Shown here: one piece after another, positions 7,410 to 15,205 of the stretch
Layout of the letters: each line of letters begins with the position of its first letter
Numbering within the stretch: position 1 is the first letter of the stretch
IMG/VR virus record: IMGVR_UViG_3300031857_000054
Coordinates: 43,018 to 107,017 of that record
Origin: a virus
DNA length: 64,000 bases
Reading direction: 5' to 3' (one strand)
Program-made: the position numbers and the translations under genes
Notes under the pieces: model-generated
Databases searched by the model: none
The model's input: only the letters and a program-made list of their open reading frames with translations
What the model was told of the DNA's origin: nothing

Positions 7410-7790
7410 ATGAAAAAACTTTTGCGAAAGTACCCTGACCCTATTTTAATTCACAGGGATTACATTGATGTCTTGCTGAGGCTAGCAGGTTATCGCTTAT
7501 CTGATTTATCAGTAACAATTTTAGCATACTCTAGTTACAGAAAAGCATTGACCTCTGAGACTAAGAAAGAGATTGCGGAAAAGTTTAACACAAGCATCCA
7601 AGTAATTTCTAACACAATCACCAAGTTAAGAAAACAACAGTTATTGTTGAAGAACAACTTGAATCCTAAATTGAAACCAGAAAACGACAACCAATCAGCA
7701 TTAACCATTTATTTTACTCTAGAGCCTAAAACTAAAATAAGAAAAACTGTATTGTCAGAAAGTAACATAACGGAACAGACTCCTGCATGA
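7410..7790 (+). CDS. Winged-helix-like DNA-binding protein
   Basis: This 126-residue basic protein is a likely transcription regulator. After an N-terminal helix (YIDVLLRLAGYRLSDLSVTI), residues about 45-95 read as helix-turn-helix plus wing: KKEIAEKFNTSIQVISNTIT as the recognition unit, then LRKQQLLLKNN as the turn into the wing. The C-terminus is polar and probably flexible. It is the first gene after a strong promoter and overlaps the HU/IHF-like gene by four bases. This suggests a small regulatory or DNA-architecture operon ahead of the terminase. Similar small winged-helix proteins sit beside the structural block in crAss-like phages, as far as I recall. Whether it controls late genes or acts on host promoters is not shown. 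Confidence 0.55.
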   Translation: MKKLLRKYPDPILIHRDYIDVLLRLAGYRLSDLSVTILAYSSYRKALTSETKKEIAEKFNTSIQVISNTITKLRKQQLLLKNNLNPKLKPENDNQSALTIYFTLEPKTKIRKTVLSESNITEQTPA

Positions 7791-8347
7791 GAAAAGACCT
7801 TCAAATAGAACTCAAGGTATTTGGATTGTATAGTACGGCAGCCAAAGAGTTAAAGTGCACTAGCTCAGAGGTAGATGAAGTTTATTCTTGGTATTTAGGA
7901 GAAATCGTAGAATCCCTAAAGAAGACCGAGACCAAACAAGTCTACCTCAAAGGCTTAGGACGCTTAAGAGCTAATCCTGCATGCATACCAAATATCCTAT
8001 ACTATAATATTGTAAGGTACATAGACATGGCTGGGTTTATGGTAAAGTTCCCAAAATACCACACCAAAAGTAGAGCAAACTTTATGACTGTTATCTACGA
8101 GAACTACAAAAAACTATACGAAGAGGGTTTGAAGAAGATGGACATTCTTATAAATGAACCTATATTTGATAAGCCTATGTATCACAAACAAAGACAAAGG
8201 CTAGTTAACTTTAACCAAGACAGATTAGAAAAACTATATGAATCCATTTGCAGACTACATGAAGCTGCTGAAGCAGGGAGTAAAGAACGCGGACAAGATA
8301 ATCGAGGGGATCAGCAACAAGACATTGAAAGAATTCAATTTACTTAA
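7787..8347 (+). CDS. HU/IHF-like DNA-binding protein
   Basis: This 186-residue protein probably bends or packages DNA. Residues about 1-70 match the HU/IHF-like proteins recurrent in crAss-like phages: a helical start (AAKELKCTSSEVDEVYSWYLGEIVESLKK), then a beta turn with QVYLKGLGRLRANP, where HU proteins have their conserved 'lxGfGtF' strand. The remainder is helical and basic. It overlaps the upstream gene by four bases (ATGA). Its last 36 codons overlap the next gene by 110 bases, and this tail (GSKERGQDNRGDQQQ...) looks like the sister frame of the downstream gene rather than conserved protein. A second HU/IHF-like gene lies at 24412, so the phage may encode two subunits. The family call comes from pattern recognition. 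Confidence 0.55.
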   Translation: MRKDLQIELKVFGLYSTAAKELKCTSSEVDEVYSWYLGEIVESLKKTETKQVYLKGLGRLRANPACIPNILYYNIVRYIDMAGFMVKFPKYHTKSRANFMTVIYENYKKLYEEGLKKMDILINEPIFDKPMYHKQRQRLVNFNQDRLEKLYESICRLHEAAEAGSKERGQDNRGDQQQDIERIQFT

Positions 8348-8612
8348 TGAAGATGATCAGAACCGTATCTCAAACCGAATGGACATATGTAACGCTTGTC
8401 CCTTCAACTCTACTAATGCTAGAGTATCTCCAGAGTACATGGCACTCACGGGTGTCCCATACGCTACTGGAAGAACCGAATCACACTGTGCGTTATGTGG
8501 TTGTGTAATTGAATTTAAAACATCTTGTTTGAGTTGTAACTGTGGAATAGAAACTTGGAACCAAAGACATCCAGAAAAGAAACAAGAACTAAAGTGGACC
8601 AAAAAACCTTAA
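8238..8612 (+). CDS. Small zinc-binding (zinc-ribbon-like) protein
   Basis: This is a 124-residue protein. A helical N-terminus (about 1-45) is followed by a cysteine-rich segment: CNACPFNS near 51-58, then HCALCGC (about 83-89) and SCLSCNCG (about 97-104). The spacing of CxxC pairs indicates bound zinc. The last 15 residues are charged (HPEKKQELKWTKKP). The start overlaps the HU/IHF-like gene by 110 bases; an internal ATG at 8259 would shorten the overlap, but the first seven residues fit the same helix. Proteins with this 'ICnaCPFNS' block occur in other phages near terminase genes, to my recollection, without a proven role. It could be a DNA- or RNA-binding regulator. Confidence 0.55.
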   Translation: MNPFADYMKLLKQGVKNADKIIEGISNKTLKEFNLLNEDDQNRISNRMDICNACPFNSTNARVSPEYMALTGVPYATGRTESHCALCGCVIEFKTSCLSCNCGIETWNQRHPEKKQELKWTKKP

Positions 8613-8623
8613 CACCTACTAAT

Positions 8624-8782
8624 ATGAAAAAACCATCAATCAAATCAAGAGCTAACAAGGTAGAAAACCTTAAGAAAGCTTTCCGTATCCTTAACGGTTG
8701 CGGAGGAAACAAAGGCACTAAGTGCGGAGTTGAAGTTTACTATATGCCAGCAGATAGTAAGCTACAAGAGATTAAAGCTTAA
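8624..8782 (+). CDS. Small basic protein, unknown
   Basis: ATG 8624 was preferred to an ATG at 8555 in the same frame, because the longer form would run 58 bases into the zinc-protein gene and the extension lacks character. The product has 52 residues and is basic, with a helix (KVENLKKAFRIL) followed by NGCGGNKGTKCGVEVYYM, in which two Cys flank a Gly-rich loop. I do not recognise it. It sits between small conserved-looking genes in a compact operon leading to the terminase. Confidence 0.5.
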   Translation: MKKPSIKSRANKVENLKKAFRILNGCGGNKGTKCGVEVYYMPADSKLQEIKA

Positions 8783-8785
8783 CCA

Positions 8786-8989
8786 ATGACAAAACAACCA
8801 ACCAACCGTTTAAAACCTGAGAGTAAACCTACTTTCCAAGACAAGTTATTTCTAGTAACTAAAGTCTTTTGGAAAGCAGGTTACTCCTATGGTAAAACAG
8901 GAAGGAATGAAGATTTTTATGCTCGTGTACTGGAAGACTTTGCAGTCATGCCTGAAGACGAGTTTATAGAAAAATACGAATCGCTTTAG
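8786..8989 (+). CDS. Small conserved-looking protein, unknown
   Basis: This 67-residue protein starts three bases after the previous stop and ends in TAG, one base before the next ATG. It has a polar N-terminus and then an aromatic-rich helical stretch (FLVTKVFWKAGYSYGKTGRN) followed by an acidic helix (EDFYARVLEDFAVMPEDEFIEKYESL). I do not know a domain for this pattern. Its place immediately before the candidate small terminase suggests a packaging- or assembly-related role, but this is context only. Confidence 0.5.
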   Translation: MTKQPTNRLKPESKPTFQDKLFLVTKVFWKAGYSYGKTGRNEDFYARVLEDFAVMPEDEFIEKYESL

Positions 8990-8990
8990 T

Positions 8991-9308
8991 ATGGCACAGA
9001 AAAAACAATCTTACATCTCAGCTGAACTAGAGTGGGCAGAGGAGAAACTTAGAGAATGGAGACAGTATGTGGATTCAAATCCACTACATTCTTTAAAAGA
9101 CCGAGTAGAATGGAAACCAACTTCTAAAGGTGGTTCTATTCCTATGGTAATTGCTTCTATTGAACAACAGATTAAATCAATACGTGATACCATGAAAGAG
9201 TATCTTGCTCTTTTAGATGTGGTAGATAAACTTCGTGAGAAAGAAGAAGCCAAACTTGAGATACGTGGTTCTCAAGAAGTTAATGGCAAGATGAGTAAAT
9301 TTATGTAA
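8991..9308 (+). CDS. Small helical protein, candidate small terminase subunit
   Basis: This 105-residue protein is immediately upstream of the large terminase (one base between stop and next ATG). It is mostly alpha-helical: AELEWAEEKLREWRQYVD, then a short loop with a basic and Gly-rich turn (RVEWKPTSKGGSIPMVIA), then a long amphipathic helix (SIEQQIKSIRDTMKEYLALLDVVDKLREKEEA) likely to form a coiled coil. Size, helical content and position fit a small terminase subunit that selects DNA for packaging, but no helix-turn-helix is evident. It could instead be a helper protein of unknown function. Confidence 0.45.
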   Translation: MAQKKQSYISAELEWAEEKLREWRQYVDSNPLHSLKDRVEWKPTSKGGSIPMVIASIEQQIKSIRDTMKEYLALLDVVDKLREKEEAKLEIRGSQEVNGKMSKFM

Positions 9309-9309
9309 T

Positions 9310-11310
9310 ATGCATTTAGATAGTCCAGAGTTTTTTGTCAATATGAAGTCTGTTCCTGATAAGGAATCGTCAGAATATGTTTCTTTTTGGGAAGCAGAAG
9401 ATAAAAAGATTACAGAGGGTATTACCATTAATGGGTTTCACTTTTCTCCTTTTATCTATTGGCATTTAAATTACTGGTCTATTTATGTAGATACAATGGT
9501 AGGCAAAAGACAAGTTCGTAAGTTAGATCGCCCTCAGTTATGGGATACTTACTTGGCTGTCGATGAAACTATCAATAGAGCAGAAAATCATCCTGACGGA
9601 AAGAAGGGAGTTGTGATGGTAGGTTCACGACGTATCTCTAAGTCAGTATTGACTTCCTCGTATATGACCCATAAAGCAGTAACCCAAAAAGGTAGCGACA
9701 ATCTTATCTCTGCTTTGAATGGGCCTGACTTAAAAATTATAACAGAGTACGTAGACTTAGGTTTACGTAATCTTCCAGAATACTTTAAGTTTCCCCGTAT
9801 TGAAGATGATTGGAAGAGACAAGTAACTCTTGGATACAAAGACAAACAAAACGTAAGACATGAATGGTCTAAATTTCACATCCGAAACTTTGACGAAGGC
9901 AACAATACGGAAGCAGCTGCTGGTCTTACTCTATCTTCTTTTATGTTGGAAGAAGGAGGAAAAGGAAAGATTCTCAATTGTTTGGCGGCAACTACTCCTT
10001 GTTTTGACAGTCCATATGGATGGCGTTGTTCTCCTTTTGTCATTGGGACTTCGGGAGATATGACAAAGGCAGGGGATTTGGAAGAGCTTTTCAATAACCC
10101 TGAAGCATACAATTTTCTTCCTGTAGAGTCACTTGACTCTGGTAAATCCTATGGTTTGTTTATCCCAGGAACTAAATCTTTGAAGGTACCAAAAGAACCA
10201 AAATCTCTTGGACTTTACTTAGAGAATGCGGAACCATCGGAATTAGACGATATAACAATTTGGGTATCTGATGAAGACAAAGGAAAAGAATTAATCTTAA
10301 AGTCTAGAGAACAAATTAAGAAATCTAGTGGTCTAGAAGCATACTTGAAGGAGGTAATGTATTATCCTCTGACACACGAAGAATGTTTCCTAGAACTTTC
10401 GCAAAACATCTTTCCTGTGGATCTTCTTCAGGAACAATTGCAAAAGATTACATCACTAGATGCAAATCCAGATTACGTAGAACTAGTGCAGAAGTCAGAT
10501 GGAAGCATTGGTCATAAGTTTACAGATAAGAAACCAGTTCAAAACTTTCCTTCTAAACCAACAGATAACTTAGAAGGTGCAGTTCAGATTTGGGAGTATC
10601 CTATACTAGGGGCACCCTATGGTCTTTATACGGCAGGAACTGACCCATATAAACAGTCACAAGCTAAATACTCAACCTCTTTAGGCTCTACTTATATTTA
10701 CAAACGTGTGCATGATATTGCAGGGGAAGGGTGGCAGAACATAGTAGTAGCAGCGTACACAGGTCGTCCTAAAAAGATTGAACAGTGGTATGAGATGACA
10801 AAGATGTTATTGAAGTACTATAACGCTAAGACACTTTGTGAAAACATGGATATGGGATTCATTCAGCATTGTATTGAAAAGAACGAATCTGCTTTTTTCT
10901 TAGAACGCACACCCTCATTCTTAAATGACATCCACCCTAGTAGTGCAGTAAATCGTGAGTATGGAATACATATGACCAGTGATATTAAAGATTACTTGAA
11001 CTCACTGATTATAGAATACATCACAGAAGTTATAGAAAGAGAGACAGATGCAGAGGGTAACGTCGTAAAAGAAAGATTAGGAGTTACTAGAATACTTGAC
11101 CCTCTACTGCTTAAAGAATTAATTAAGTTTACTCCCAAATTAAACGTCGACCGAGTTATTTCTTTTGGCCTTACTCTTGCTATGGCAAAATCCTTAAACA
11201 GCAAATCAGTAATAGTATCTTCTACACAGGATTCTCGCATGCAAGAGTACTTTAAATCCATGAAATCAAAACAACTTTTCAGGACAACAAGAAGCCCTTT
11301 TAGGTATTAA
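9310..11310 (+). CDS. terL: Terminase large subunit
   Basis: This 666-residue protein is the ATP-driven DNA packaging motor and headful nuclease. The N-terminal ATPase has a deviant Walker A, GSRRISKS at about 105-112, and a Walker B-like segment FMLEEGGKG near 212-220, in which the acidic pair follows the hydrophobic strand. The C-terminal nuclease region shows the RNase H-like start GTDPYKQS (Asp about 445) and a further acidic site in CENMDMGF (about 511-518). The protein ends in a basic tail. The length and the 'GSRR.SKS' Walker A agree with crAss-like terminases. It is followed by a gap of about 100 bases and then the portal gene, the usual order. This is one of the firmest calls in the window. 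Confidence 0.9.
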   Translation: MHLDSPEFFVNMKSVPDKESSEYVSFWEAEDKKITEGITINGFHFSPFIYWHLNYWSIYVDTMVGKRQVRKLDRPQLWDTYLAVDETINRAENHPDGKKGVVMVGSRRISKSVLTSSYMTHKAVTQKGSDNLISALNGPDLKIITEYVDLGLRNLPEYFKFPRIEDDWKRQVTLGYKDKQNVRHEWSKFHIRNFDEGNNTEAAAGLTLSSFMLEEGGKGKILNCLAATTPCFDSPYGWRCSPFVIGTSGDMTKAGDLEELFNNPEAYNFLPVESLDSGKSYGLFIPGTKSLKVPKEPKSLGLYLENAEPSELDDITIWVSDEDKGKELILKSREQIKKSSGLEAYLKEVMYYPLTHEECFLELSQNIFPVDLLQEQLQKITSLDANPDYVELVQKSDGSIGHKFTDKKPVQNFPSKPTDNLEGAVQIWEYPILGAPYGLYTAGTDPYKQSQAKYSTSLGSTYIYKRVHDIAGEGWQNIVVAAYTGRPKKIEQWYEMTKMLLKYYNAKTLCENMDMGFIQHCIEKNESAFFLERTPSFLNDIHPSSAVNREYGIHMTSDIKDYLNSLIIEYITEVIERETDAEGNVVKERLGVTRILDPLLLKELIKFTPKLNVDRVISFGLTLAMAKSLNSKSVIVSSTQDSRMQEYFKSMKSKQLFRTTRSPFRY

Positions 11311-11326
11311 ACTACACTTATTTTAA

Positions 11327-11345
11327 AATTTTGGGTATCAAAATT
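11327..11345 (+). other. AT-rich stem-loop in the terL-portal gap
   Basis: AATTTTG (11327-11333) pairs with CAAAATT (11339-11345) around a 5-base loop. No U-tract follows directly. A weak promoter-like pair lies just downstream: TTTG at 11350-11353 and TATACTTT at 11374-11381, the latter deviating from TAnnTTTG at two positions. The roughly 100-base gap thus may hold a weak promoter or RNA-processing signal for the portal gene. Nothing stronger is visible. Confidence 0.3.
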
Positions 11346-11409
11346 AAGATTTGGTATTATTTTTACCGCTAGTTATACTTTATAAGTTAATACATTAACA
11401 TCCATTGTT

Positions 11410-13860
11410 ATGATCATAGAAGCACTCAAAGAGTACACTGATGCACTGAATCACGCATACTTTTATCCAGAGCAATTTGTTTCTGCAGCCAAGAAACAAA
11501 AGCCTCAGTGGATTAAATCTACCCTTGACTACTTTGCAAATATTGCATTTGCCCAGTACCGACAAAACATAAAATTCAGAAAAAACTACCGTCTATTTAA
11601 CGGAGAGTTTAACTTTGATGATTACACCAATGAGCCCCAGATACAAGAAATTATTAGTTACCTTTCAGATACTCCTGATCAAGAGCCAGAAATTCCTCAG
11701 CATCTTAAGCATTATCCAATAGTCAACCCACCTATCAATCAATTAAAGGGTGAGTTAATTAACAGACCATTTAAGTATAAGGTCAAAGCTGTTGACGATG
11801 CGAGTGTAGATGAGAACATTGACTTCCGTACTGACTTAATTAAAGAGTTCTTCATGAATAAAATGATGGCTCGTTTAGAAGGAGTACCTGAAGAACAGTT
11901 ACAGCAGATTCAAGAAGAGATGATGGCTGAGATTCAAAACAAAATCTTGGACTACACTTCTACTGCCGAAGAGTGGGGCAACAAAGTACTTAATGCACTT
12001 AAGTATAGTTTCCGTTTAAAAGAAAAGTCTAGTCAAGGTTTCTTAGATTTCTTGATTACAGGACAAGAGTTTCACCACTTCTACCCAGACAATTCAAGAA
12101 TCGGATTTAACTACAAAGTAGAAAACCCATCTAACGTATGGTACTTAGCTAATCGTAATGCTATGTATACTACTGATTGTTGGGCTTTAGGTACTATTGA
12201 AGTTCTTTCTATGTCTGAAATAGTAGAGAGATATAATCTTTCTGGTGAAGAAGTTAAGCACTTGAATAGTCGTTCTTTACAGAATCTTCGTAACAACGAA
12301 TATTCTCCATTGTCTCCTGCACTTCCAGACCCTAATGACCCATTGTGGCAGTTGACATTTGAGAACGTGGGTGACTTTGCCAATGGAGGTATTGACCACA
12401 ACGTATTCTCGTTCAACTCTCAACACGCCTACACAGTAGTTACTTGTTACTGGCAGTCTAAAAAGAAGATATATAAGCGTCAGTACATAGACGAACAAGG
12501 ATACCTTCAAGAACAATTTGTAAGTGAAGACTACAAGTACGATAAAACTATGGGCGATATTGCTCTAGATGAGTTGTGGATTAACGAATGGTGGAAGGGT
12601 ATTAAGATTGGTGCTGACATCTACATTGATGTAGAGCCTCTAGAGTATAGCCAAACTCCTCCAATTGTAGGTATTGTAAACACTACTCGTAATACGCAAG
12701 GCAAATCCTTGCTTGATCTTCTTAAGCCTTACCAAGTTCTTTACAACATTTGTATGAACCAGTTGTGGGAGTTACTTGAGAAAGAGATTGGTGTGGTATT
12801 CTTGGGTGACTTAAAAGTAGTGCCTAAGAAAGATTCTCAAGATCCAATTGAGACAATGCTTTGGAATGCCAAGAATCGTGGTACTTTGTTTATTGATACA
12901 TCTCCAGAGAATACTGGTGGAGCTGTTCAGTTCAACCAAATGTCTCGTGTAGACTTGACTAGAACTGCAGAAATTCAATCTCGTATCCAATTGGCACAAG
13001 CTCTCCGTACAGAGGCATACGAACTTATTGGTGTAACTCGCCAGCGTCTAGGTTCAGTAACTCCCTCTGAGACGGCTACTGCTACTAAAGAAGGACTTAC
13101 TCAATCATTCTCTCAAACAGAAACATGGTTTGCTTGGCATGATAACGTAATGCAACAAGTATATCAAACAATGTTGGAGATGGCTCAGTATACAGAATTG
13201 CAAAAGCCTACCTCTACTTTGAACTACTTAAACTCAGAATTGGAAACTGTATTCTTACGTATAACTAAGAATGAGTTACTCCGTGAGTTGTTTGTATTTG
13301 TGACATCATACGCTGAGGATAGAGTAACACTTGAACAGTTGCGTTCGTTGGCTCAACCCGCACTTCAGAATGGTGCAGAGTTGATTGAGATTTTTGACCT
13401 GTACACCGCTGCCTCAGAACGTTCACTTCGTCACGTATTAGAAGGCGTACAAGAACGTAAAGCTCAATTGCAACAACAGCAAATGGCACAACAGCAACAA
13501 CAGATGGAAATGCAACAACAACAATTCCAAACTAAACTTGCTGCAGATGCTGAACAAAAACAACAAGATGCACAACGTGAGGATATGAACAAAGAACTCG
13601 ACCGTCAGAACAGACTTGACGTAGAGCGTCTGCGTGGTATTGCTAACGAATCTTCTTTCTCACAAGACAAAGATTTGACTCCTCTATTGATACAACAAGC
13701 TAACTTGGCTAAGGAACAATCTAAGATGCGATTTGAGCAACTTAAGAATGCTGACCAAGTTAGTCTTAAGAGTAGAGAGTTAGATTTAAAGGAAAAAGAC
13801 ATCGATACTAAGCTGCAAATAGCTAAGCAAAACAAGAATAAATACGATAAGAAGAAATAA
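11410..13860 (+). CDS. Portal protein
   Basis: This 816-residue protein forms the dodecameric ring at the capsid vertex through which DNA passes. It follows the terminase and precedes the scaffold-like and major capsid genes, and its length and layout fit crAss-like portals. Features seen are an N-terminal alpha-helical wing region, a central segment with NTTRNTQGKSLLDLLKPYQV (about 420-440), typical of portal stem or crown approaches, and a segment rich in RLGSVTPSETATATKEGL (about 543-560). The long C-terminal part is glutamine-rich (residues about 688-712, runs of up to five Gln) and coiled-coil forming. The C-terminus (QNKNKYDKKK) is highly basic. The call rests on position, size and overall pattern. 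Confidence 0.85.
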   Translation: MIIEALKEYTDALNHAYFYPEQFVSAAKKQKPQWIKSTLDYFANIAFAQYRQNIKFRKNYRLFNGEFNFDDYTNEPQIQEIISYLSDTPDQEPEIPQHLKHYPIVNPPINQLKGELINRPFKYKVKAVDDASVDENIDFRTDLIKEFFMNKMMARLEGVPEEQLQQIQEEMMAEIQNKILDYTSTAEEWGNKVLNALKYSFRLKEKSSQGFLDFLITGQEFHHFYPDNSRIGFNYKVENPSNVWYLANRNAMYTTDCWALGTIEVLSMSEIVERYNLSGEEVKHLNSRSLQNLRNNEYSPLSPALPDPNDPLWQLTFENVGDFANGGIDHNVFSFNSQHAYTVVTCYWQSKKKIYKRQYIDEQGYLQEQFVSEDYKYDKTMGDIALDELWINEWWKGIKIGADIYIDVEPLEYSQTPPIVGIVNTTRNTQGKSLLDLLKPYQVLYNICMNQLWELLEKEIGVVFLGDLKVVPKKDSQDPIETMLWNAKNRGTLFIDTSPENTGGAVQFNQMSRVDLTRTAEIQSRIQLAQALRTEAYELIGVTRQRLGSVTPSETATATKEGLTQSFSQTETWFAWHDNVMQQVYQTMLEMAQYTELQKPTSTLNYLNSELETVFLRITKNELLRELFVFVTSYAEDRVTLEQLRSLAQPALQNGAELIEIFDLYTAASERSLRHVLEGVQERKAQLQQQQMAQQQQQMEMQQQQFQTKLAADAEQKQQDAQREDMNKELDRQNRLDVERLRGIANESSFSQDKDLTPLLIQQANLAKEQSKMRFEQLKNADQVSLKSRELDLKEKDIDTKLQIAKQNKNKYDKKK

Positions 13861-13897
13861 GAATTTCACTTTATCTATATTTACACACTCACTTTTT

Positions 13898-13930
13898 TTA
13901 ACCTATTGTGTTAATTTTTTAATAGGTTAA
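13898..13930 (+). repeat. Perfect 10-bp inverted repeat overlapping a promoter
   Basis: TTAACCTATT (13898-13907) and AATAGGTTAA (13921-13930) are perfect inverted copies with a 13-base centre. The left arm ends within the -33 TTG and the right arm runs into the -7 element of the promoter at 13906-13935. This suits an operator. In read-through RNA it would fold as a hairpin. Confidence 0.6.
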
Positions 13931-13935
13931 CTTTG
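13906..13935 (+). promoter_or_regulatory. Promoter for the scaffold-capsid unit
   Basis: TTG at 13906-13908 lies 19 bases before TAACTTTG at 13928-13935, a perfect TAnnTTTG. The leader to ATG 13965 is about 25 bases and carries ACAGACAAACCAACCA, close to the motif in the leader of the 7410 gene. It would drive the scaffold-like protein and the major capsid protein. Confidence 0.75.
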
Positions 13936-13964
13936 AAAACAGACAAACCAACCAACTAATTGTC

Positions 13965-15176
13965 ATGAATAACAACCCAAACGACGACCAATTAGGTTTA
14001 GACAACCTAGAGTTCTTTGAAAATTTTGCTACTGATGATCCCCTAGAGGATCCCCAGTTTGATCCCAACGCTAATCTTGCCCCTGATATTTTGGGTGGCG
14101 AGAAGATGGACTTAGAAGACGATGACCTTCCTATGGGAGGACAAGGTAAAAAACCAACGGCTCCTGCAACTCCTGCCACTCCTCCAGCCTCTACTCCTAA
14201 TGAAGAAGAAGAGGAAGAAGAAGACGATGACAACAAGTCTGCAGGCAACCAAGAGCTAGAAGATGATGACTTAGAAGATGATTCTGACGACATTAACTAC
14301 TACGAAGCTTTTGGTAAAGGATTGCTGAAGTCAGGACATTTTGATTTAGGTGAGGAAATTGATCCTGACCAAGTAGAATGGACTGAAGAAAGTTTCCTTG
14401 AAATGATGTCTGCTACCGTTGAGAACAAAGCGTGGAAACAACTAGAGGAAATTGCTACTGAGGCTTATGGTCCAGAAGGACTTGAATTGGTGAAAGACCT
14501 TTTCATTAATAAAGTCCCTGTACAACAATACCTTTCTAAGTTCAACGAACAAGTTGCACTTGAAAATGTTGACTTGACTAATCCTCAGAACCAAGAAGCT
14601 ATCTTCCGTGAGTATCTTTCTCGCACTGGTTTAGACCAAGATGAGATTGATGAACAACTTGAATATGCTGTCAAGACTAATAAACTTGAGAACTTCTCAG
14701 AAAAGTACTACGTAAAATTACTTGAACGTAGTAGACAAGAGAGAGAAGTGTTAGCAGAACAAAGTGCTCAGAAACAAAGAGAAGCACAAGAAAGAGAAAA
14801 TGCAAGACAAGAATCTTACATTAAAACTTTGGAAGGTGCAATCAAGACAGGAGATATTAACGGCTTCCCTATCAATCAGAATGAAGCAGCTAACTTATTT
14901 GACTATGTAACTAACAAAAGTTATCAGTTACCTAACGGTCAAAAGATTAGCGAGTTTGAGTTTACCTTGGCAAAGATGCGTCAAGAAGATCCTCAAAAGT
15001 TTCTAGCAGTAGCAAGGTTAGTTCAATCTAACTTAGACCTAGCTCCAGTTAAGAAGAAAGGTGTAAGTGAGGAGACTAACTCAATTTTCCAAGAACTGCA
15101 AAAAAAGTCTAAAAAAGGACCTAAAGGAGAACCTAGAAAAGAGACCCAACTCTTTAGTAATTTCTTCGGTAGATAA
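13965..15176 (+). CDS. Acidic head assembly protein, putative scaffold
   Basis: This 403-residue protein lies between portal and major capsid genes, where scaffolds are usually found. The N-terminal third is strongly acidic with a Pro/Thr/Ala-rich linker (ATPATPPASTP) followed by a run of Glu and Asp (about 85-108). The rest is helical: EGLELVKDLFINKVPVQQYL, then a coiled-coil segment (RSRQEREVLAEQSAQKQREA, about 258-277) and a basic C-terminus (LFSNFFGR) that could touch the capsid protein. No protease domain is evident. Scaffold function is inferred from position, acidity and coiled coil; it could also be a retained internal head protein. Confidence 0.6.
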   Translation: MNNNPNDDQLGLDNLEFFENFATDDPLEDPQFDPNANLAPDILGGEKMDLEDDDLPMGGQGKKPTAPATPATPPASTPNEEEEEEEDDDNKSAGNQELEDDDLEDDSDDINYYEAFGKGLLKSGHFDLGEEIDPDQVEWTEESFLEMMSATVENKAWKQLEEIATEAYGPEGLELVKDLFINKVPVQQYLSKFNEQVALENVDLTNPQNQEAIFREYLSRTGLDQDEIDEQLEYAVKTNKLENFSEKYYVKLLERSRQEREVLAEQSAQKQREAQERENARQESYIKTLEGAIKTGDINGFPINQNEAANLFDYVTNKSYQLPNGQKISEFEFTLAKMRQEDPQKFLAVARLVQSNLDLAPVKKKGVSEETNSIFQELQKKSKKGPKGEPRKETQLFSNFFGR

Positions 15177-15205
15177 AATATAAGCACACATAAACTAAAA
15201 ATAAA

